Shown piece after piece: positions 33,268-43,822 of a stretch of DNA of 64,000 nucleotides (its first letter is position 1; every line of letters starts with the position of its first letter). Below the pieces are notes generated by a model, which was not told where the DNA came from, searched no databases, and saw nothing but the letters and a program-made list of their open reading frames with translations. Position numbers and translations under genes: made by a program. Source of the DNA: [Mycobacterium] stephanolepidis (GTDB lineage: Bacteria > Actinomycetota > Actinomycetes > Mycobacteriales > Mycobacteriaceae); NCBI RefSeq assembly GCF_002356335.1, contig NZ_AP018165.1, forward strand, positions 1,798,001 through 1,862,000, in the 5' to 3' direction.

Positions 33268-34815
33268 ATGTGGCCCATGATGCGGATGCGCCGGGCGTTG
33301 CCGGTGATTCTTTTGGTGTTCTCGGCTGCGTTCTCGACGGGCCCCGTCAACCCGGCGGCCGCCGCACCACTGCCGGCGCCGAGCCCGTCGCTGCAGGCGT
33401 TCTACGACCAGAAGGTCGTCTGGGGCGGCTGCGACGGCTTCGTCAGCGACACCAGCCGCATCCCGACAGCCCGGTGCGCCAAGGTGAAGGTGCCCGTCAA
33501 CTACGACAAGCTGATGGGCGCGGTGGCCGAGTTGGCCGTGCTCAAGGTGCCCGCCTCCGGCAAGCGCATCGGCGCACTGTTGGTCAACCCCGGCGGTCCC
33601 GGTGGATCGGGTGTGGACCTGGCGGCCGGAATGGGCGCCAAGCTCGGTGACTCCACGATCGGGCAGAGCTTCGACATCGTCGGATTCGACCCGCGCGGTG
33701 TCGGCGGCTCGACACCGACCCTGCGGTGCCGCACCGACGCCGAATTCGACGCCTTCCGCAAGGAGCCACTGGCCGACTACAGCCAGGCCGGAGTCGCCCA
33801 CATCGAGGATGTGTACCGCCAATACGTCAACGAATGCGCGCAGCGGATGGGGCTGGACTTTCTTGCCAACGCCGGAACCGCCTCGGCGGCAAGGGATATG
33901 GACATCATCAGGGCGGCGGTCGGTGACAGCAAGCTGAACTACCTGGGCTACTCCTACGGCACCGAGCTGGGTACCCAGTACGCCGAGTACTTCCCGCAGA
34001 ATGTGCGCACGATGGTCCTGGACGGTGCGATCGACCCGACCATCGACCCCGTGGAGTCCAACGTGCGGCAGATGACCGGATTCCAGGTGGCGTTCAACGA
34101 CTACGCCGCCGACTGCGCCAAGGATCCCAAGTGCCCGTTGGGGACCGACCCCTCGCAGGCCGTGAAGCGTTTCCATCAGCTGATCGACCCGTTGGTGGCC
34201 AAACCCGCGAAGACCAATGACCCGCGCGGCCTGAGCTACCAGGACGCCATCACCGGCACCATCCAGGCGATGTACACGCCGCGCTACTGGAAGTACCTCA
34301 CCTCCGGGCTGGCGGGACTTGTCGACGGCAGTGGACCCGATGACCTGCTGTGGCTGGCCGACCAGTACCAGGAGCGTGACGATCAGGGGCGCTACGACAA
34401 CCTGCAGGACGCCTTCAACTCGATTCGGTGCGTGGACGGGCCGACCCCGAGGGATTCCGCGCCCTGGGTGGCCGCCGACAAACGACTGCGCGAACAGGCG
34501 CCGTTCTCGAGCTACGGCACGTTCACCGGATACGCCCCACGCGATTTGTGCGCCTTCTGGCCGGTAGCGCCGACCTCATCCCCGCACACCCCGTCGACTC
34601 CCGGACTGCCGCCGGTGGTGGTCATCTCCACGACCCACGACCCGGCCACCCCCTATGAGGCGGGAGTGGCACTGGCGCAGCAATTGAACGGATCGCTCAT
34701 CAGCTACGAGGGCACCCAGCACACCGTCGCGTTCAACGGCGAGGCGTGCGTCGACGAAGCGGTCACGCGCTACTTCGTGGACGACATCGTGCCCCCCAAG
34801 GACTTGCGGTGCTGA
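33268..34815 (+). CDS. CaeA paralog, Sec-exported alpha/beta hydrolase (Rv2223c-like)
   Basis: A 515-residue paralog of the preceding gene: NPGGPGGSG loop, nucleophile GYSYGTE (S229 from the 33268 start), Asp in TTHDPATPY and His in GTQHTVAFNG. It has an ordinary signal peptide (VILLVFSAAFSTGPVNPAAAA, cleavage near AAA-APL) and no lipobox, so it is probably released while CaeA is anchored. ATG codons at 33268, 33277 and 33280 are all possible starts, and no clear ribosome site separates them. Tandem arrangement as in Rv2223c/Rv2224c. Confidence 0.88.
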   Translation: MWPMMRMRRALPVILLVFSAAFSTGPVNPAAAAPLPAPSPSLQAFYDQKVVWGGCDGFVSDTSRIPTARCAKVKVPVNYDKLMGAVAELAVLKVPASGKRIGALLVNPGGPGGSGVDLAAGMGAKLGDSTIGQSFDIVGFDPRGVGGSTPTLRCRTDAEFDAFRKEPLADYSQAGVAHIEDVYRQYVNECAQRMGLDFLANAGTASAARDMDIIRAAVGDSKLNYLGYSYGTELGTQYAEYFPQNVRTMVLDGAIDPTIDPVESNVRQMTGFQVAFNDYAADCAKDPKCPLGTDPSQAVKRFHQLIDPLVAKPAKTNDPRGLSYQDAITGTIQAMYTPRYWKYLTSGLAGLVDGSGPDDLLWLADQYQERDDQGRYDNLQDAFNSIRCVDGPTPRDSAPWVAADKRLREQAPFSSYGTFTGYAPRDLCAFWPVAPTSSPHTPSTPGLPPVVVISTTHDPATPYEAGVALAQQLNGSLISYEGTQHTVAFNGEACVDEAVTRYFVDDIVPPKDLRC

Positions 34816-34844
34816 GCATCCGTGCTCGTCTAGGCCGGATGTAA

Positions 34845-34850
34845 TAGCCT
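34845..34850 (+). promoter_or_regulatory. -10 box for a leaderless glnA2 transcript
   Basis: TAGCCT ends 6 bases before the glnA2 ATG at 34857, which fixes that start as leaderless. Confidence 0.5.
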
Positions 34851-34856
34851 CTGACC

Positions 34857-36197
34857 ATGGATCGTCAGAAGGAATTCGTGCTGCGCACGCTGGAAGAACG
34901 AGATATCCGTTTCGTCCGGCTGTGGTTTACCGATGTGCTCGGTTACCTCAAGAGCGTGTCGATTGCACCCGCCGAACTCGAGGGCGCGTTCGAGGAGGGC
35001 ATCGGCTTCGACGGTTCGTCCATCGAGGGCTTCGCCCGCGTCTCCGAATCGGACACCGTTGCACACCCCGATCCGTCGACGTTCCAGGTGCTGCCCTGGA
35101 CCACCAGCGCCGGTAAGCACCACTCGGCGCGCATGTTCTGCGACATCAAGCTGCCGGACGGATCGCCGTCCTGGTCGGACCCGAGGCATGTGCTGCGCCG
35201 CCAGCTCGCCAAGGCAAGCGATTTGGGCTTCTCCTGCTACGTCCACCCGGAGATCGAGTTCTTCCTGCTGAAGAACATGCCCGATGACGGCTCGGCACCC
35301 ATTCCGGCCGATGACGCCGGGTACTTCGACCAGGCCGTGCACGAGGCGGCACCGAACTTCCGTCGCCACGCCATCGATGCGCTCGAATCCATGGGCATCT
35401 CCGTGGAATTCAGCCACCACGAGGGCGCACCCGGCCAGCAGGAGATCGACCTGCGCTACGCCGACGCGCTGTCCATGGCCGACAACGTGATGACCTTCCG
35501 CAACGTGGTCAAGGAAGTGGCGATCATCGACGGCGTGCATGCCACCTTCATGCCCAAGCCGTTCAGCGATCACCCCGGGAGTGCGATGCACACCCACATG
35601 AGCCTGTTCGAGGGCGATACCAACGCCTTCCACAACCCCGACGACCCGCTGCAGCTGTCCACCGTCGGAAAGTCGTTCATCGCCGGAATCCTGGAGCACG
35701 CCAACGAGATCAGTGCCGTTACCAACCAGTGGGTGAACTCCTACAAGCGGCTGGTGCAGGGCGGCGAGGCTCCGACGGCGGCATCCTGGGGCGCGGCCAA
35801 CCGCTCGGCGCTGGTGCGGGTTCCGATGTACACGCCCAACAAGTCGTCCTCACGCCGCATCGAGGTGCGCAGCCCCGACTCGGCCTGCAACCCATACCTG
35901 ACCTACGCGGTGCTGCTGGCCGCGGGGCTGCGCGGCGTGGAGCAGGGCTACACGCTGGGGCCCGAGGCCGAGGACGATGTCTGGGGCCTGACCCGGGCGG
36001 AGCGTCAAGCCATGGGCTACAAGGAGCTGCCCAGCACCCTGGAGAACGCGCTCATTGCCATGGAGCGTTCCGAGTTGGTGGCAGAAGCTTTGGGGGAGCA
36101 CGTCTTCGACTTCTTCCTCCGTAACAAGCGGGCCGAGTGGGCGCGCTACCGAAGCAATGTGACCCCGTTCGAGCTGCGGGCCTACTTGGGTCTCTGA
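34857..36197 (+). CDS. glnA2: Glutamine synthetase GlnA2 (type I-alpha)
   Basis: A 446-residue type I glutamine synthetase: [16 protein letters not shown], the ATP site [26 protein letters not shown] and the glutamate flap near [13 protein letters not shown]. The length and missing 30-residue insertion place it in the I-alpha group, which is not controlled by adenylylation in the usual way. GlnA2 is nonessential in M. tuberculosis, where GlnA1 carries the main activity. The start is fixed by a -10 box 6 bases upstream. glnE follows after one base and is probably co-transcribed. Confidence 0.94.
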   Translation: MDRQKEFVLRTLEERDIRFVRLWFTDVLGYLKSVSIAPAELEGAFEEGIGFDGSSIEGFARVSESDTVAHPDPSTFQVLPWTTSAGKHHSARMFCDIKLPDGSPSWSDPRHVLRRQLAKASDLGFSCYVHPEIEFFLLKNMPDDGSAPIPADDAGYFDQAVHEAAPNFRRHAIDALESMGISVEFSHHEGAPGQQEIDLRYADALSMADNVMTFRNVVKEVAIIDGVHATFMPKPFSDHPGSAMHTHMSLFEGDTNAFHNPDDPLQLSTVGKSFIAGILEHANEISAVTNQWVNSYKRLVQGGEAPTAASWGAANRSALVRVPMYTPNKSSSRRIEVRSPDSACNPYLTYAVLLAAGLRGVEQGYTLGPEAEDDVWGLTRAERQAMGYKELPSTLENALIAMERSELVAEALGEHVFDFFLRNKRAEWARYRSNVTPFELRAYLGL

Positions 36198-36198
36198 G

Positions 36199-39180
36199 GT
36201 GACCCGAGCCTCCACCGAGCGTTCGAAGGTTCCCAGTGTCGGGCGGCTGGGGCTCGTCGATGCGCGGGCCGCGTCTCTGCTCGAAGAACTGGGTTGGACC
36301 ACCGAGGCGCACGTCCCGCTGCTGTGGTCGTTGTCGAGGTCACCCGATGCGGATGCCGCGCTGCTCACCCTGATCCGGCTGCACGAGGAGATGGGCACCG
36401 GCTGGGCCGCGCTGGACCGGGAGCTCAGCGCCGATACCGCCCTGCGCGGGCGGCTGCTCTCGGTGATCGGGTCCTCGTTGGCGCTCGGCGATCACCTGGT
36501 AGCCCATCCCGCCCGTTGGCAGCTGTTGGTGGGGGACATCGAGCTTGAGTCCAAAGAGGCTCTACAAGAACGATTCTTGACGGCCGTCGGCGCGGTAGAG
36601 GGGCGTGCCTCGGTATCCGAGGGCGCCGCGATCTCGGCGTTGCGCGACGCGTACCGAGACCGGCTGCTGGTGCTCGCCGCACTCGATCTTGCCGCCACCG
36701 TGGAGAACGAACCGGTGCTGCCGTTCCCGGTGGTCGGCCAGCACCTGTCGGATCTGGCCGATGCCGCGCTGACGGCGGCACTGTCGGTCGCGGTATCGCT
36801 GGTGGTCCCGGAGGGGCAGGACCCGCCCCGCCTCGCGGTCATCGCCATGGGCAAATGCGGTGCGCGCGAACTCAATTACGTCAGCGATGTCGACGTCATC
36901 TTTGTGGCGCAGGAGGCCGACTCGCTGACCACCCGCGTCGCCGGGGAGATGATGCGCATCGGCTCGAGCACCTTCTTCGAGGTGGACGCGGCGCTGCGCC
37001 CGGAAGGTAAGGCGGGGGCGCTGGTACGCACCCTGGATTCACATGTCGCCTACTACCGGCGCTGGGCCAAGACCTGGGAGTTCCAAGCCCTGCTGAAGGC
37101 GCGGCCCGCCGTCGGCGATCCGGAGCTGGGCCAGGCATACCTGGACGCCCTCATGCCGATGGTGTGGGCCGCCTGTGAGCGTGATGATTTCGTGCCGGAA
37201 GTACAGGCCATGCGCCGCCGGGTGGAATCGCTGGTGCCGGCAGACCTACGTGAGCGCGAGATCAAACTGGGCACCGGCGGGCTGCGTGACGTCGAATTCG
37301 CGGTACAGCTCCTGCAGCTCGTGCATGGCCGAGCCGATGAGTCGCTGCACGTCGCCTCCACCGTGGACGCGTTGGCGGCGTTGTCCACCGGGGGATACAT
37401 CGGGCGTGACGACGGCGCGAATCTGACTGCCTCGTACGAGTTCTTACGTCTACTGGAGCACCGGTTGCAGTTGCAGCGACTCAAGCGCACGCACACCCTG
37501 CCCGCGCCGGAAGACACCGAGGCCATGCGCTGGCTGGCCCGGGCCGCCCACGTACGTCCCGACGGGCAGAACGACGCGGTCGGGGTGCTGCGTGCCGAGA
37601 TCAAGCGACAGGCGGTGCGGGTATCACGCCTGCACACCAAGCTGTTCTACCAACCGCTGCTGGAGTCGGTCACCGAGTTCGACAAGGAGGCGCTGGGGCT
37701 GTCCAACGAGGCGGCGGTGCGTCAGCTCGCGGCCCTGGGATACCAGCAGCCGCAGCATGCGCTCAGCCACCTGTCCGCATTGACCAAGGAGGGCGGGCGC
37801 CGCGGACGCATCCAAACAATCTTGCTGCCAACGCTTTTGGATTGGCTGGCGGACACCCCAGATCCGGACGCCGGACTGCTGGCCTATCGCCGGGTGAGCG
37901 AGGCGCTGGTCGACCAGACCTGGTACCTGCGCACGCTGCGTGACGAGGGCGCGGTGGCCAAGCGTCTCATGCTGATTCTGGGTACCTCGGCCTACGTGCC
38001 GGACCTCATCATGCGGGCGCCCGAGGTGATTCAGCTGTACGCCGACGGGCCCAATGGTCCCAAACTCCTTGAGGCCGAGCCGGTCTCGGTAGCGGGGGCG
38101 CTGATCGCGTCCTCGGCGCGGCACACCGATCCGGAGCGTGCGATCGGGGCGGCACGCTCGTTGCGGCGCCGGGAATTGGCGCGGGTGGCCTCGGCAGATC
38201 TACTGGGTCTGCTGGACGTGGTCGATGTCTGCGGCGCGCTGACCTCGGTATGGGTCGCGGTGCTGCAGGCGGCCCTGGACGCGCTGATCAAGGGCAGTGT
38301 TCCCGAGGGCGAAGAGGCTCCGGCAAGCATCGCCGTCATCGGCATGGGGCGTCTGGGCGGCGGCGAGCTGGGCTATGGCTCCGATGCCGACGTCCTGTAT
38401 GTGTGCGAGGCGCGCGGTGGTGCCACCGATGACGAGGCCGTCCGTTGGTCGGCCACGATCGCCGAGAAGTTGGGCAAGCTGCTCGGCGCACCGAGCACCG
38501 ACCCGCCGCTGCAGGTCGACACCGGTCTGCGTCCGGAGGGGCGCAACGGGCCGATGGTGCGCACCCTGGCGGCCTACGAGGCCTATTACGCCCAATGGGC
38601 GCAGCCGTGGGAAGTGCAGGCGCTGCTGCGCGCGCACAGCGTCGCCGGAGATGCGGACCTGGGTCTGCGGTTCCTGCACATGATCGACAAGACGCGATAC
38701 CCAGCCGGTGGCATCGCCCTGGATGCGGTGCGCGAGATCCGCCGGATCAAGGCGCGGGTGGATGCCGAACGGCTGCCCCGCGGCGCCGACCCCAACACCA
38801 ACACCAAGCTGGGCCGCGGCGGACTGGCCGATGTGGAGTGGACCGTGCAGCTGCTGCAGCTGCGCCACGCCCATGAACATCCGTCGCTGCACAGCACCTC
38901 GACCCTGCAGACGCTGGAGGCCGCGGCACAGGCCGGGCTCATCGAGGCCGAGGATGCCGAGCTGCTGCGCCAGGCATGGCTGACCGCCACCAACGCGCGC
39001 AACGCATTGGTGTTGGCGCGCGGCAAGCCCACCGACCAACTGCCCGGACCCGGCCGGCTGCTCAACACGGTGGCCGCGGCCGCGGGCTGGCCGGACAACG
39101 ATGGCGGCGAATTTCTGGACAACTATCTGCGCGTGACCAGGCGCGCGAAAGCGGTCGTACAGCGGGTGTTCGGGGAGTAG
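36199..39180 (+). CDS. glnE: Glutamine synthetase adenylyltransferase/deadenylylase
   Basis: A 993-residue bifunctional GlnE with two nucleotidyltransferase domains. The N-terminal domain has YVSDVDVIF (deadenylylase) and the C-terminal has [10 protein letters not shown] (adenylyltransferase), each with the DxD metal pair. Each is followed by [11 protein letters not shown] and [11 protein letters not shown] helical bundle motifs. It adds or removes AMP on Tyr406 of GlnA1 in response to nitrogen status. The start is the GTG at 36199, one base after the glnA2 stop. Size is usual for actinobacteria. Confidence 0.95.
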   Translation: MTRASTERSKVPSVGRLGLVDARAASLLEELGWTTEAHVPLLWSLSRSPDADAALLTLIRLHEEMGTGWAALDRELSADTALRGRLLSVIGSSLALGDHLVAHPARWQLLVGDIELESKEALQERFLTAVGAVEGRASVSEGAAISALRDAYRDRLLVLAALDLAATVENEPVLPFPVVGQHLSDLADAALTAALSVAVSLVVPEGQDPPRLAVIAMGKCGARELNYVSDVDVIFVAQEADSLTTRVAGEMMRIGSSTFFEVDAALRPEGKAGALVRTLDSHVAYYRRWAKTWEFQALLKARPAVGDPELGQAYLDALMPMVWAACERDDFVPEVQAMRRRVESLVPADLREREIKLGTGGLRDVEFAVQLLQLVHGRADESLHVASTVDALAALSTGGYIGRDDGANLTASYEFLRLLEHRLQLQRLKRTHTLPAPEDTEAMRWLARAAHVRPDGQNDAVGVLRAEIKRQAVRVSRLHTKLFYQPLLESVTEFDKEALGLSNEAAVRQLAALGYQQPQHALSHLSALTKEGGRRGRIQTILLPTLLDWLADTPDPDAGLLAYRRVSEALVDQTWYLRTLRDEGAVAKRLMLILGTSAYVPDLIMRAPEVIQLYADGPNGPKLLEAEPVSVAGALIASSARHTDPERAIGAARSLRRRELARVASADLLGLLDVVDVCGALTSVWVAVLQAALDALIKGSVPEGEEAPASIAVIGMGRLGGGELGYGSDADVLYVCEARGGATDDEAVRWSATIAEKLGKLLGAPSTDPPLQVDTGLRPEGRNGPMVRTLAAYEAYYAQWAQPWEVQALLRAHSVAGDADLGLRFLHMIDKTRYPAGGIALDAVREIRRIKARVDAERLPRGADPNTNTKLGRGGLADVEWTVQLLQLRHAHEHPSLHSTSTLQTLEAAAQAGLIEAEDAELLRQAWLTATNARNALVLARGKPTDQLPGPGRLLNTVAAAAGWPDNDGGEFLDNYLRVTRRAKAVVQRVFGE

Positions 39181-39234
39181 CTTCGTGCGGGTCACGGTCC
39201 CTTTCCGCGGATCCATATCCCTCAAGGAGCGGCT

Positions 39235-39567
39235 ATGAAGTACACATCGATTGTCGTGGGTCTCGGTGTCGTCGCCGGTGCTCTGGGCGTGGCGGCACCC
39301 GCCTATGCCAAGCCGGGCGATTGCACCGTCTCGGAGGAAGCGCGGCTCGATGCGGTGGAGGCGACCAAACGCGCGGAGTACCTGGAGCGCCATCCCGACG
39401 TCAACGCCGGGATAAGCGATGCGCTCAAGAACACGCTCGGCGACGGCGGTGCCAAGCACGAGGCCGTGCAGGCGTATCTCAACGCCAATCCAGCGGCCAA
39501 GGCGGACCTGGACGCGATCCGTCAGCCGGTGCAGGACTTCAAGAACCGCTGCTGGCCCGGCGAGTAG
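39235..39567 (+). CDS. Hemophore-like secreted protein (MHB family)
   Basis: A 110-residue exported protein: signal peptide cleaved near AYA-KPG, then an 88-residue helical domain with two Cys, one near the mature start (GDCTVSEEA) and one at the end (NRCWPGE), which probably form a disulphide. The pattern YLERHPDVNAGISDAL ... AVQAYLNANPAAKADLDAIRQP is that of mycobacterial hemophore-related (MHB, PF16525) proteins, of which Rv0203 binds haem. AAGGAG precedes the ATG. Haem binding here is inferred. A close paralog follows. Confidence 0.8.
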   Translation: MKYTSIVVGLGVVAGALGVAAPAYAKPGDCTVSEEARLDAVEATKRAEYLERHPDVNAGISDALKNTLGDGGAKHEAVQAYLNANPAAKADLDAIRQPVQDFKNRCWPGE

Positions 39568-39577
39568 TCGCCCGTCG

Positions 39578-39597
39578 AACTACATGGAAGTAGTTTT
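39578..39597 (+). terminator. Weak hairpin plus T-run after the first hemophore-like gene
   Basis: AACTAC (39578) pairs with GTAGTT (39590), with a 6-base loop and a short TT tail. The stem is only 6 bases, so it may terminate weakly or attenuate transcription into the second hemophore-like gene. Confidence 0.3.
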
Positions 39598-39713
39598 CGC
39601 CGCGCTTCTCATGGTTTCTTAACGTTCGAGCCATGACCGTCCAACCAACGCTCGATAGCGTCCCGGACGGGCCGGCACCTCGTCGGCTGTAACGCTGAAC
39701 AAGGAGTTACTCC

Positions 39714-40271
39714 ATGAAGTTCACCTCTGCTGTCCTCAGCGGTGTCGTTGGCGCCGGTGCAGTGGCCAGCGCCCTGGCATTCGCGGGCGCCGCTGGTGCG
39801 GCTCCCGGCCAGTGCACTGCCGCCGAGTTCGCCCGTACCCACTCGACAGTGTCGAGCCAGGTCGCGAGCTACCTGGACAAGAACCCGACGATCAACGACG
39901 GCATCACCAAGGCCGCCAAGGGTGCCCCCGAGGGCGAGCGCCACGAAGCCATCAAGACCTACCTGGATGGGCAGCCCGCCGCCAAGGCCGAGCTCGACAA
40001 GATCCGTCAGCCGCTGACGAGCCTGAAGAGCAGCTGTGGCGCGGACACCGATGACGCGGCTCCGGCTGCTCCGGCCGGACTGGTTGGCCAGCCGGCACAG
40101 CCCGCCACCGAGAACGCCCCCGCTGAGCAGCCGCAGCAGCCGTGGAACCCCTTCGCGCCGCAGCAGCAGCCGGCTCAGGACGTCGCGGAGAACGCCGGCA
40201 CCCAGCCGGCCGCCCCGGCCAAGCCGGCTTCGCCTGCCGTCACCGCGGTGGTCGATCAGCAGGACGCCTAA
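39714..40271 (+). CDS. Hemophore-like secreted protein with Pro/Gln-rich tail
   Basis: A 185-residue paralog of the preceding protein: signal peptide (cleavage near GAA-APG), mature domain with the same two Cys (GQCTAAEFA and KSSCGAD) and the YLDKNPTINDGITKAA ... IKTYLDGQPAAKAELDKIRQP repeat of the MHB family. It differs by a 70-residue C-terminal tail rich in Pro, Ala and Gln (QPQQPWNPFAPQQQPAQ), probably a disordered cell-wall linker. AAGGAG precedes the ATG. Confidence 0.8.
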   Translation: MKFTSAVLSGVVGAGAVASALAFAGAAGAAPGQCTAAEFARTHSTVSSQVASYLDKNPTINDGITKAAKGAPEGERHEAIKTYLDGQPAAKAELDKIRQPLTSLKSSCGADTDDAAPAAPAGLVGQPAQPATENAPAEQPQQPWNPFAPQQQPAQDVAENAGTQPAAPAKPASPAVTAVVDQQDA

Positions 40272-40321
40272 CAACACCTCGCGACGGTGCGGCCGCGAAT
40301 GAGGCTTAGCCTTAAGCAGCG

Positions 40322-41032
40322 ATGACTCAGGAAAATGCCGCCCGTCATAAGGTGTTGATGGTCGATGACGACCCGGACGTCCGGAACTCGGTAGCCCGCG
40401 GGCTACGCCACTCGGGTTTCGACGTCCGGGTCGCCGTCGATGGCCGCGACGCACTGACCCAGCTTGCGGCCGATGAGCCCGACGCCCTGGTGCTCGATGT
40501 GCAGATGCCCGAGCTGGACGGGGTGGCGGTGGTTACCGCACTACGGGCCCTGGGTAATGACATACCGATCTGCGTATTGAGCGCGCGCGACACCGTCAAC
40601 GACCGGATCGCCGGCCTGGAGGCCGGTGCCGATGACTACCTGACGAAACCCTTCGACCTGGGCGAGTTGGTGGCACGCCTGCGCGCCCTGCTACGCCGTC
40701 GCGGCGCGGGCGGCGGTGGCCTTGCCACCTCCGCGATCACCGTCGGTCAGATCACCGTGGACGTGTCCCGCAGACTGGTCTTCGCCAGCGGAGAACGCGT
40801 CGAGCTGAGCAAGCGCGAGTTTGATCTGCTGGTGGTGCTGGCCGAAAACACCGGTGTGGTGCTGAGCCGCTCCCGGCTGCTGGAACTGGTGTGGGGGTAT
40901 GACTTTGACGTCGAGACCAACGTCGCCGACGTTTTCGTGAGCTATCTGCGCCGCAAGCTCGAAACCGGGGGATCATCTCGGGTCATCCATACCGTCCGGG
41001 GCGTGGGGTATGTGATGAGAGAAGAGCCGTGA
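40322..41032 (+). CDS. OmpR-family response regulator, PrrA-like
   Basis: A 236-residue response regulator: receiver domain with acidic pocket DDD (16-18), phospho-acceptor D59 ([12 protein letters not shown]), switch Ser in VLSARD and Lys in [12 protein letters not shown]-terminal winged helix ([40 protein letters not shown]). It is very close in wording to M. tuberculosis PrrA but may be an additional paralog, since the genomic place differs. The kinase gene starts inside its stop region (GTGA overlap). A TAGCCT box lies 9 bases before the ATG. Confidence 0.88.
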   Translation: MTQENAARHKVLMVDDDPDVRNSVARGLRHSGFDVRVAVDGRDALTQLAADEPDALVLDVQMPELDGVAVVTALRALGNDIPICVLSARDTVNDRIAGLEAGADDYLTKPFDLGELVARLRALLRRRGAGGGGLATSAITVGQITVDVSRRLVFASGERVELSKREFDLLVVLAENTGVVLSRSRLLELVWGYDFDVETNVADVFVSYLRRKLETGGSSRVIHTVRGVGYVMREEP

Positions 41033-42318
41033 AACGCTCGCTCTCACTGCGCACCCGGGTCGCGGTCGCGGCCTTTCTCGCTGCCGGGCTGGTAGTTGCG
41101 CTGATCGGCATCGTCGCTGGTATTGCGCTGGCGCGCAACGATACTCAACAGCTCGATCGCCGCCTCGATGTGCTCGTCGACGCGGTGCAGGCCACCACCC
41201 GACATGGGGACACCACTTTTGTGCTCACCGTTCGGGACGCCAAAAGCGGTGGACTGGTGATCTTCCGGGGTGTCGAGCTGCCAAGGCTGCCGCTGGGAAC
41301 CGAGAACGTCACCGTCGGTGGCGTCACCTATCGCGTGCGGACCATCGAGAGCCCCGAAGAGCAGACCGTGCTGTCGCTGGGAACCCGGGCCGACGCGGTC
41401 CTGGTCAATCACCGTGGAATTCCGGTGTTCATCGCCCTCGGTGTGCTCTCGATGCTGCTGGCCGGCGGCTTTGCGTGGCTGTTCGCGGGCCGGGCGGTGC
41501 GACCGCTGCATCAGCTCACCGATCAGACCCGGCAGCTCGACACCGACGGTCTTCATGTCGCGGCGGTGCGCGGCGCACGGGAATCCGAAGAACTCGCCGA
41601 GGCCATGGCCGCCATGCTCGGACGGGTGTCGGCGGCGCAGTCTGAGACCACCAAATCTCTTCTGGCGGCTCGCGATTTCGCGGCCAGTGCCGCCCATGAG
41701 CTACGTACTCCACTCACCGCCATGCGCGCCGACCTGGACACGCTGCGTGCGCATGACCTCTCGAATGAGGAACGTACCGAGGTGATCGGCGACCTGCAGC
41801 GTGCGCAGCGACGCGTCGAAGCCACTATCACCGCGCTCGGTCAGCTGGCCTCCGGCGATCTCGCCCGCGCCGAAGATCGTGAACTGGTGGACATCGCCGA
41901 CCTGCTGGACCGGGTGGCGGCAGACGCGTCGATGCACCGTGCCGATATGCCGGAGATCACCGTCAAATCCGATGACGGCGGCGTGGTGCTGGCCTGGCCC
42001 GATGGGCTGCGGCTGGCGGTCGACAACCTGGTGCGTAACGCCATCAACCACGGCAACGCCAAACATGTTGTGCTCAGCGCGAATCGGGTCGATAGCCGGC
42101 TGGTCATCGAGGTCGACGACGACGGCGCCGGACTCCCCGAGGTCGATCGGGAACGGGTGCTCGGGAGATTCGAACGTGGCCCCGGCGCCAAGCCCGGCGG
42201 ACTGGGGTTGGGTCTGGCACTTGTCGCGCAGCAGGCCGCACTACACGGGGGAGATGTGGTGCTGTCGGAAAGCCCGCTGGGCGGGCTACGGGCAACGCTG
42301 ACGATTCTGGCTGAATAG
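41029..42318 (+). CDS. Sensor histidine kinase, PrrB-like
   Basis: A 429-residue membrane kinase: helix 1 (residues 11-34), a 100-residue extracytoplasmic sensor part, helix 2 (132-153), HAMP linker ([13 protein letters not shown]), dimerisation and phospho-acceptor box [10 protein letters not shown] (H223) and an ATPase domain with N box [11 protein letters not shown]1 VDDDGAGLP and G2 GGLGLGLAL. It is coupled to the PrrA-like regulator by a 4-base overlap. The signal sensed is unknown. Confidence 0.9.
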   Translation: MKRSLSLRTRVAVAAFLAAGLVVALIGIVAGIALARNDTQQLDRRLDVLVDAVQATTRHGDTTFVLTVRDAKSGGLVIFRGVELPRLPLGTENVTVGGVTYRVRTIESPEEQTVLSLGTRADAVLVNHRGIPVFIALGVLSMLLAGGFAWLFAGRAVRPLHQLTDQTRQLDTDGLHVAAVRGARESEELAEAMAAMLGRVSAAQSETTKSLLAARDFAASAAHELRTPLTAMRADLDTLRAHDLSNEERTEVIGDLQRAQRRVEATITALGQLASGDLARAEDRELVDIADLLDRVAADASMHRADMPEITVKSDDGGVVLAWPDGLRLAVDNLVRNAINHGNAKHVVLSANRVDSRLVIEVDDDGAGLPEVDRERVLGRFERGPGAKPGGLGLGLALVAQQAALHGGDVVLSESPLGGLRATLTILAE

Positions 42319-42327
42319 AATCGACGA

Positions 42328-42831
42328 CTAGTTCTTGCGCGACCCGTACTTGGCGAGCCAGTCGCGGGCCTCGTCGGGGAGGCTCCCCGACGTCTCGGCG
42401 GCCTTGCACCAACGCCGCACCATCTTGACCATGTTGGCGGGGTTGTAGGCGTCTTCCTGCTGCGACCACAGCCCGTTGCCGGCGTAGTGCAGCACGGTCA
42501 GGTTCGGTTCGCCCCAATGCCGGCCGTCGCCCGGATCGCTCATCACGTTATCGATTTCGCAAACCACCCAACCCTTTTCGGGGTCGAAGACCGTCCAGGT
42601 GGCGGGCAGGCTCGGCATGTGGTTACCGGGGAACTCCGCCATGACCGCGGTGATGTACTGCCGAATCGCCTCCTTGCCGTGCAGGCGGCCCACCACGTGC
42701 TCGATGTAGAGGGCGTCGTCGGTGTACATCTCGGCATAGGGATTCCAGTCGCCGGTTTCGATACAGCGATGGACGGTGGCCTGGTGTTGCGCGAACGCTT
42801 CCTCGAGTTCGGCGCGACTAAACGACGGCAT
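42328..42831 (-). CDS. NTF2/SnoaL-fold protein
   Basis: A 167-residue cone-fold protein, with no signal peptide: helix AELEEAFAQHQATVHRCI, the strand DWNPYAEMYTDDALYIEHV and later PEKGWVVCEIDNVMSDPG and NLTVLHYAGNGLW. The NTF2/SnoaL superfamily includes isomerases, cyclases and binding proteins; no catalytic set is clear. The ATG at 42831 is chosen because it begins the fold and leaves space for a promoter shared with the divergent EEP gene. Confidence 0.75.
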   Translation of the reverse strand: MPSFSRAELEEAFAQHQATVHRCIETGDWNPYAEMYTDDALYIEHVVGRLHGKEAIRQYITAVMAEFPGNHMPSLPATWTVFDPEKGWVVCEIDNVMSDPGDGRHWGEPNLTVLHYAGNGLWSQQEDAYNPANMVKMVRRWCKAAETSGSLPDEARDWLAKYGSRKN

Positions 42832-42848
42832 GGGTAAAAGAGTGCCAT

Positions 42849-42858
42849 AAGGTACCGT
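42849..42858. promoter_or_regulatory. Overlapping divergent -10 boxes
   Basis: Plus strand TACCGT (42853-42858) ends 7 bases before the EEP-protein GTG, a leaderless layout. Minus strand TACCTT (complement of 42849-42854) would start the NTF2-like gene with a short leader. The two boxes share two bases around a GGTACC palindrome. Confidence 0.45.
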
Positions 42859-42865
42859 CCCTGAG

Positions 42866-43822
42866 GTGCGTGGACGGACCGCCGTGGGGGCGTTGGGTTG
42901 GCTGCTGGCCGTCGTGGCGATCGTGGCGATCGTGTCGCGTTGGGCGCGATCCAGTTGGTCGCCCCTGATCGGGCTGACCGCCGGCTGGCCCGTCACCTGC
43001 CTGCTGATGATCCTGGGGCTGTTGCTGTTCCTTTCGATACGGCAGTGGTGGGGTGTGCTGACGGCCACCGTGGTGATCGCCTTGCAGGTGCTGGCCATCG
43101 CACCGCTGTACCTGGCCGATGCCCACCCGCAGGGGACAACCGTCACCGTGCTGCAGACCAATCTGCGTTTCGGTGTCGGCGATGCCGGGGCGGTGGTGGC
43201 CGCGATCCACGAGCACGATGTCGGCGTGGTGACGGTCGACGAGCTCACTCCCGAGGCGCGAGTGAAACTCGTTGCCGCGGGCATTGATTCAGTGCTCCCG
43301 TATTCGTACACCGTTGCCGAACCGAAGGCCGCGGGCACCGGTATCTGGAGCCGATATCCATTGACCCCGGTGCATCAGGATGACCAGAGCTTTGCCATGC
43401 GGCAGATCTGGGCCGAAGCCGAGATCCCCGGGGTGGGACCGGTGATGCTCGTCGCCGTGCACACCCGCCCGCCCGAGAAGGATATGAGTTCGCCGGGCTG
43501 GCTCACCGAGCTGGACACCATAGGCCGTCAGTTGCAGGCACTACGTCCGGACGTGAAAGTCATTGTTGGTGGTGACTTTAACGCTACTTACGATCACTTC
43601 GTGTTCCGGCAGATCCTCACCGGAGGTTTCGCCGACGCCGTGGATCAAGCCGGGGCCGGTTGGCTGCCGACATGGCGTGAGGGGCGCTGGTACACCCGGC
43701 TGATCGGGATCGATCACGTATTGACCCGCGGTGCCGCCGCCACCTCGGTGACTACCCAGGAGATCTACGGCACCGACCACCGGGCGCTCATCGCCACGGT
43801 GGTCGTGCCTAGCTCTTCTTGA
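42866..43822 (+). CDS. Membrane endonuclease/exonuclease/phosphatase-fold protein
   Basis: A 318-residue protein: three N-terminal membrane helices (residues 8-25, 38-58, 62-85) followed by an outward-facing EEP (DNase I-like) domain with LQTNLRFG, VVTVDELT (catalytic Glu), VAVHTRPP, GGDFNATYDH and the final IDHVL ... YGTDHRALIATV, with the Asp/His pair. The family includes exported nucleases and phosphoesterases; the substrate is unknown. The GTG start follows a -10 box by 7 bases. The end overlaps the DoxX gene by 14 bases. Confidence 0.85.
   Translation: MRGRTAVGALGWLLAVVAIVAIVSRWARSSWSPLIGLTAGWPVTCLLMILGLLLFLSIRQWWGVLTATVVIALQVLAIAPLYLADAHPQGTTVTVLQTNLRFGVGDAGAVVAAIHEHDVGVVTVDELTPEARVKLVAAGIDSVLPYSYTVAEPKAAGTGIWSRYPLTPVHQDDQSFAMRQIWAEAEIPGVGPVMLVAVHTRPPEKDMSSPGWLTELDTIGRQLQALRPDVKVIVGGDFNATYDHFVFRQILTGGFADAVDQAGAGWLPTWREGRWYTRLIGIDHVLTRGAAATSVTTQEIYGTDHRALIATVVVPSSS

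Noticed and set aside
34830..35699. 289-codon antisense frame in glnA2
   Set aside because: It mirrors conserved GlnA2 codons; the composition is that of a shadow frame.
38200..39459. 419-codon antisense frame in glnE
   Set aside because: It lies wholly opposite the conserved adenylyltransferase half of GlnE and has no recognisable domain or start signal.
40302..40312. AGGCT-T-AGCCT palindrome before the PrrA-like gene, similar to an IdeR iron box
   Set aside because: It matches only part of the 19-base consensus and overlaps a TAGCCT -10 box, which explains the right half.
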